A DNA stretch of 7,698 bases, from contig JAIOQL010000172.1 in NCBI GenBank assembly GCA_021413405.1, positions 1 to 7,698 of the forward strand. Reading direction: 5' to 3'. Shown here piece by piece: positions 5,814-7,698 of this stretch; the stretch's first letter is position 1; the number at the start of each line of letters is the position of its first letter. The position numbers and the translations under genes are program-made. Origin of the DNA: Leptospira sp. (GTDB lineage Bacteria; Spirochaetota; Leptospiria; Leptospirales; Leptospiraceae). Under the pieces are notes generated by a model, which had not been told where the DNA came from, did not search any database, and was given only the letters and a program-made list of their open reading frames with translations.

Positions 5814-5919
5814 TTAAATACTCTCAATCGGGAAGCTTGTCCCAATCAAGAAGTTTTTACGGATTATCTTTGATCAAATATCGCATCTAAACCTAATCTT
5901 AGAATTGAGAGATCGATCC
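5814..5919. other. 106-bp gap between lexA and the lipoprotein-ctp cluster
   Basis: No gene is visible. It contains a perfect 10-bp palindrome, TTTGATCAAA (5869-5878), and a short inverted repeat GGGA-AGCTTG-TCCC (5830-5843) with no T run, so it is not a convincing terminator. I found no promoter close to consensus. The lipoprotein cluster may have its own weak promoter here or be read through from lexA. Confidence 0.4.
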
Positions 5920-6528
5920 TTAGTAGACCCTGTACAGTCCGACTAATTTACCCATTATCAATGCTTTCTTTGTTTTTATTGGCTTATACTTACTATTGCT
6001 GGGTTCCAGCCTGATGTGATCAGATTCTTTAAAATAGGTTTTAAGAGTCGCTTCATCTTCTACCAGGGCTACGATTATATCTCCATTTCTTGCTGTATCT
6101 TTTTTCTGAATGATTGCAATGTCCCCATTCTGAATTCCTGCATCAATCATTGAATCGCCGATCACTCTGAGTGCATAGGTCACTCCTCTTTTAGCAAGTT
6201 CATCGGAGACAGGAATGTAATCCTCGATGTTCTCTTCTGCCAGGATAGGCATTCCGGCAGCAACACGTCCGATCAGAGGAACACTCATCGCACGAACAGG
6301 AACTATATCTTCTGCATTGTGTCTTAACAGTTCGATAGCCCTCGATTGATTTTTGGATGTCTTCAGATATCCTTTTTTTTCAATCGCTTTCAGGTGATCG
6401 TATGCACCTTTAGCGGTAATTTCAAATTCATCTCCGATTTCACGGATGGTTGGCGGAAAGCCACGTTCCCTGATGATATGCGTTATAAATTTGAGCACCG
6501 CTTGTTGTTTATCTGTAAGTTCCTTCAT
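5920..6528 (-). CDS. lexA: LexA repressor, SOS regulator
   Basis: Transcriptional repressor of the SOS regulon that cleaves itself when RecA filaments form on single-stranded DNA. I place the start at ATG 6528 (MKELTDKQQ, 202 residues), matching the usual LexA opening; an in-frame TTG lies three codons upstream. The N-terminal winged helix-turn-helix covers about 1-65, with FPPTIREIGDEF and the recognition segment near ITAKGAYDHLKAIEKKGYL. The cleavage bond is Ala91-Gly92 in GRVAAGMP. The catalytic dyad is Ser126 (IGDSM) and Lys163 (ATLKTY). All active residues are present, so it should be a working, self-cleaving repressor. No Shine-Dalgarno precedes the ATG, and the predicted transcription start lies almost on it. 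It follows the SDR gene by 65 bp but appears to have its own promoter. Confidence 0.96.
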   Translation of the reverse strand: MKELTDKQQAVLKFITHIIRERGFPPTIREIGDEFEITAKGAYDHLKAIEKKGYLKTSKNQSRAIELLRHNAEDIVPVRAMSVPLIGRVAAGMPILAEENIEDYIPVSDELAKRGVTYALRVIGDSMIDAGIQNGDIAIIQKKDTARNGDIIVALVEDEATLKTYFKESDHIRLEPSNSKYKPIKTKKALIMGKLVGLYRVY

Positions 6529-6535
6529 GCTATAC

Positions 6536-6564
6536 AAAATAAAAGTTAATATATGTTACGTCAA
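6536..6564 (-). promoter_or_regulatory. Probable lexA promoter
   Basis: On the minus strand, TTGACG (6564-6559, 5 of 6 consensus) lies 17 nt from TATTTT (6541-6536). Initiation about 7 nt past the -10 would fall near 6529, next to the A of the lexA ATG at 6528. The -35 is buried in the palindrome at 6553-6566, as expected for an autoregulated promoter. Confidence 0.55.
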
Positions 6565-6566
6565 AT
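6553..6566. promoter_or_regulatory. Candidate LexA operator: imperfect palindrome
   Basis: ATGTTACGTCAAAT agrees with its own reverse complement at 10 of 14 positions, centred on ACGT, and covers the -35 of the lexA promoter. LexA proteins commonly repress their own gene from such a site. It does not match the TTTG-N5-CAAA motif I recall for L. interrogans LexA; here the spacing is TTTG-N6-CATA. The assignment therefore rests on position and symmetry only. Confidence 0.4.
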
Positions 6567-6593
6567 GAAATTTTAAAGATCCGGGTCTAAGCT

Positions 6594-7391
6594 CTATTTT
6601 GCCGGCTTACTTACCAGTGCTGAAATCATAATAACGAGCCTTCTTGGAGTAAACCTCAACGAAAAAGCCAGAAGCCAGTTCCTGAATCCATAAATTGTAG
6701 AGGGTTTTTTCCCGATTTTATTCAGACAGCGTCGTACGACATCAGCTGGTTCCGCCCATCCACCTGTTGCCTTGATATGAACATCTCCGGCTTCCTGAAA
6801 ATTTGTTTTTGTAAATCCCGGTGAAAGTGCAATGACATCAATTCCAAATGGTCTAAGCTCCGACCAGAGAGATTCACCAAGCATAAGATTGTATGCTTTT
6901 GTTGCTCCATAGTTTGCAAAAGCAGGATTCGGCTGGTATGCACCTATACTCGCAAGAAAAATTATCCCGCCCTTTCTTCTCTTTACCATTTCCGGGGCAA
7001 AAGCAATTGTTAACGCCAATGGGGTCCTGCAATTTAATTCCAACATTCTGATTTCATTCTCTCCATCGAGAGTGTGCAAAAATCCATGACTTCCATAGCC
7101 TGCATTGTTCACGAGTAATCCAACGGAAATTTTCTTCGAAGACAATTGGGTTTTTATCTTCTTTGCACAATCTGCCGCAGTGAGGTCCTGGACAATGACT
7201 GTTGCATTTACTCCGTATTTCCCCTTAAGTTCTTTCGCCAGAGATTCCAGTTTAGCCCCGGTTCTGGCAACAAGAACAATATCCATTCCGCGGAAAGCCA
7301 GTTGCCTTGCAAATTCTTCACCGAGACCGCCTGACGCACCTGTGACAAGCGCAGCTCCCCCGAATCTTTCCTTAAAATTTTTTACTGTCAT
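6594..7391 (-). CDS. Classical short-chain dehydrogenase/reductase (DltE/YdfG-like)
   Basis: A 265-residue NAD(P)-dependent oxidoreductase with a Rossmann fold. The cofactor motif TGASGGLG is at 17-24, NNAG at 95-98, and the active-site tetrad is Asn120, Ser148, Tyr161 and Lys165 (YGATK), followed by SPGF. Arg43 after the second strand (VLVART) suggests NADP(H), by family rule. The C-terminus is hydrophobic and basic (NWLLAFSLRFTPRRLVIMIS) and could touch the membrane, as in SDRs acting on lipids or long-chain substrates; the substrate cannot be read from sequence. AGGA lies about 8 nt before ATG 7391. It starts 49 bp after gpsA on the same strand, so co-transcription is likely. Confidence 0.92.
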   Translation of the reverse strand: MTVKNFKERFGGAALVTGASGGLGEEFARQLAFRGMDIVLVARTGAKLESLAKELKGKYGVNATVIVQDLTAADCAKKIKTQLSSKKISVGLLVNNAGYGSHGFLHTLDGENEIRMLELNCRTPLALTIAFAPEMVKRRKGGIIFLASIGAYQPNPAFANYGATKAYNLMLGESLWSELRPFGIDVIALSPGFTKTNFQEAGDVHIKATGGWAEPADVVRRCLNKIGKKPSTIYGFRNWLLAFSLRFTPRRLVIMISALVSKPAK

Positions 7392-7440
7392 GACATTTTC
7401 CTTTTTCTATTGGTAATTCTTAACGGAACCGGAGGACTGA

Positions 7441-7698
7441 TTACATCGCCTCCGATTTCAATTCCCTGGTCATCAGGATCTCCACAGCGGATGCGGCGTC
7501 CTTGCCCATGTGCAAAACTTCATAAACCTGTTCAATGATCGGAGTCTCTACTTCAAGTTTCTTAGAAAGTTCATATGCACTTTTTGAAGTGAGAACTCCT
7601 TCTGCAACCATCCGACTTTGTTGCAGGATATCTGCTAACTTCTCGCCTTTCCCGATCCGAAATCCGACAGTTCTGTTCCTGGAAAGTTCTCCGGTGCA
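7441..7698 (-). CDS. gpsA: Glycerol-3-phosphate dehydrogenase [NAD(P)+], C-terminal 85 residues only
   Basis: Open frame entering from the right edge and ending at TAA 7441-7443. It shows the GpsA C-terminal helical domain: CTGELSRNRTVGFRIGKG at the visible start, which includes the conserved S-R-N-R substrate and cofactor segment, then MVAEGVLTS and the TPIIEQVYEVLHMGK helix. The enzyme reduces dihydroxyacetone phosphate to sn-glycerol-3-phosphate, the backbone for phospholipids. It is therefore metabolically upstream of pssA, though not adjacent to it. The N-terminal Rossmann domain lies outside the window. No terminator is evident after the stop. Confidence 0.9.
   Translation of the reverse strand, partial: CTGELSRNRTVGFRIGKGEKLADILQQSRMVAEGVLTSKSAYELSKKLEVETPIIEQVYEVLHMGKDAASAVEILMTRELKSEAM

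Noticed and set aside
5830..5843. GGGA-AGCTTG-TCCC hairpin as a lexA terminator
   Set aside because: The stem is only 4 bp and no T run follows on either strand.
6529..6537. TTG at 6537 as the lexA start
   Set aside because: The ATG at 6528 gives the canonical LexA opening, and the predicted transcript would not contain the TTG.
1..7698. CRISPR array, transposase, toxin-antitoxin or defence system
   Set aside because: No regularly spaced repeats and no matching protein motifs were seen; apart from the tRNA-end repeat locus and the two unrecognised frames beside it, the genes are ordinary conserved chromosomal genes plus one small lipoprotein.

Overview
The window looks chromosomal and most probably comes from the spirochaete genus Leptospira. 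I base this on an AT-leaning composition, the LexA N-terminus (MKELTDKQQ...), two lipoprotein signal peptides with loose spirochaete-style lipoboxes, and a recognisable LexA / S41 protease / TsaD / PssA housekeeping block. The genus call is inference from recalled protein character, not from a search. All protein genes lie on the minus strand; the only plus-strand gene is a tRNA.

Right to left, in the direction of transcription: the C-terminal end of gpsA (glycerol-3-phosphate dehydrogenase) enters from the right edge. A classical short-chain dehydrogenase follows 49 bp later. Then comes lexA, with its own near-consensus promoter that overlaps an imperfect palindrome. After a 106-bp gap there is a compact cluster: a small lipoprotein, an S41 C-terminal processing protease (start overlapping by 11 bp), tsaD (6-bp gap) and pssA (1-bp gap). 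The spacing suggests one transcript joining envelope proteolysis, tRNA t6A modification and phosphatidylserine synthesis. Behind pssA lie two small unrecognised reading frames, 2130-2375 and 1715-2092. They read best as one lipoprotein gene of about 219 codons broken by a single-base frameshift near 2130-2167.

From about 1363 to 1750 the window holds its least ordinary stretch. A tRNA-Gly(UCC) gene at 1451-1521 is expressed from a promoter interleaved with the divergent promoter of an M32 (Taq-type) metallocarboxypeptidase gene, which leaves through the left edge. The last 18 nt of the tRNA plus 12 bp of downstream sequence are repeated perfectly 195 bp further on (1504-1533 and 1699-1728). 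The DNA between the copies is G+C-richer than its flanks, studded with small hairpins and apparently non-coding. This is the footprint expected of an integrase-type attachment site or of a very small mobile or repetitive element at a tRNA 3' end. The downstream copy also supplies the stop codon and last codons of the opposing hypothetical gene.

Apart from that locus, the genes are conserved housekeeping functions. I see no CRISPR array, rRNA, transposase or recognisable defence system.
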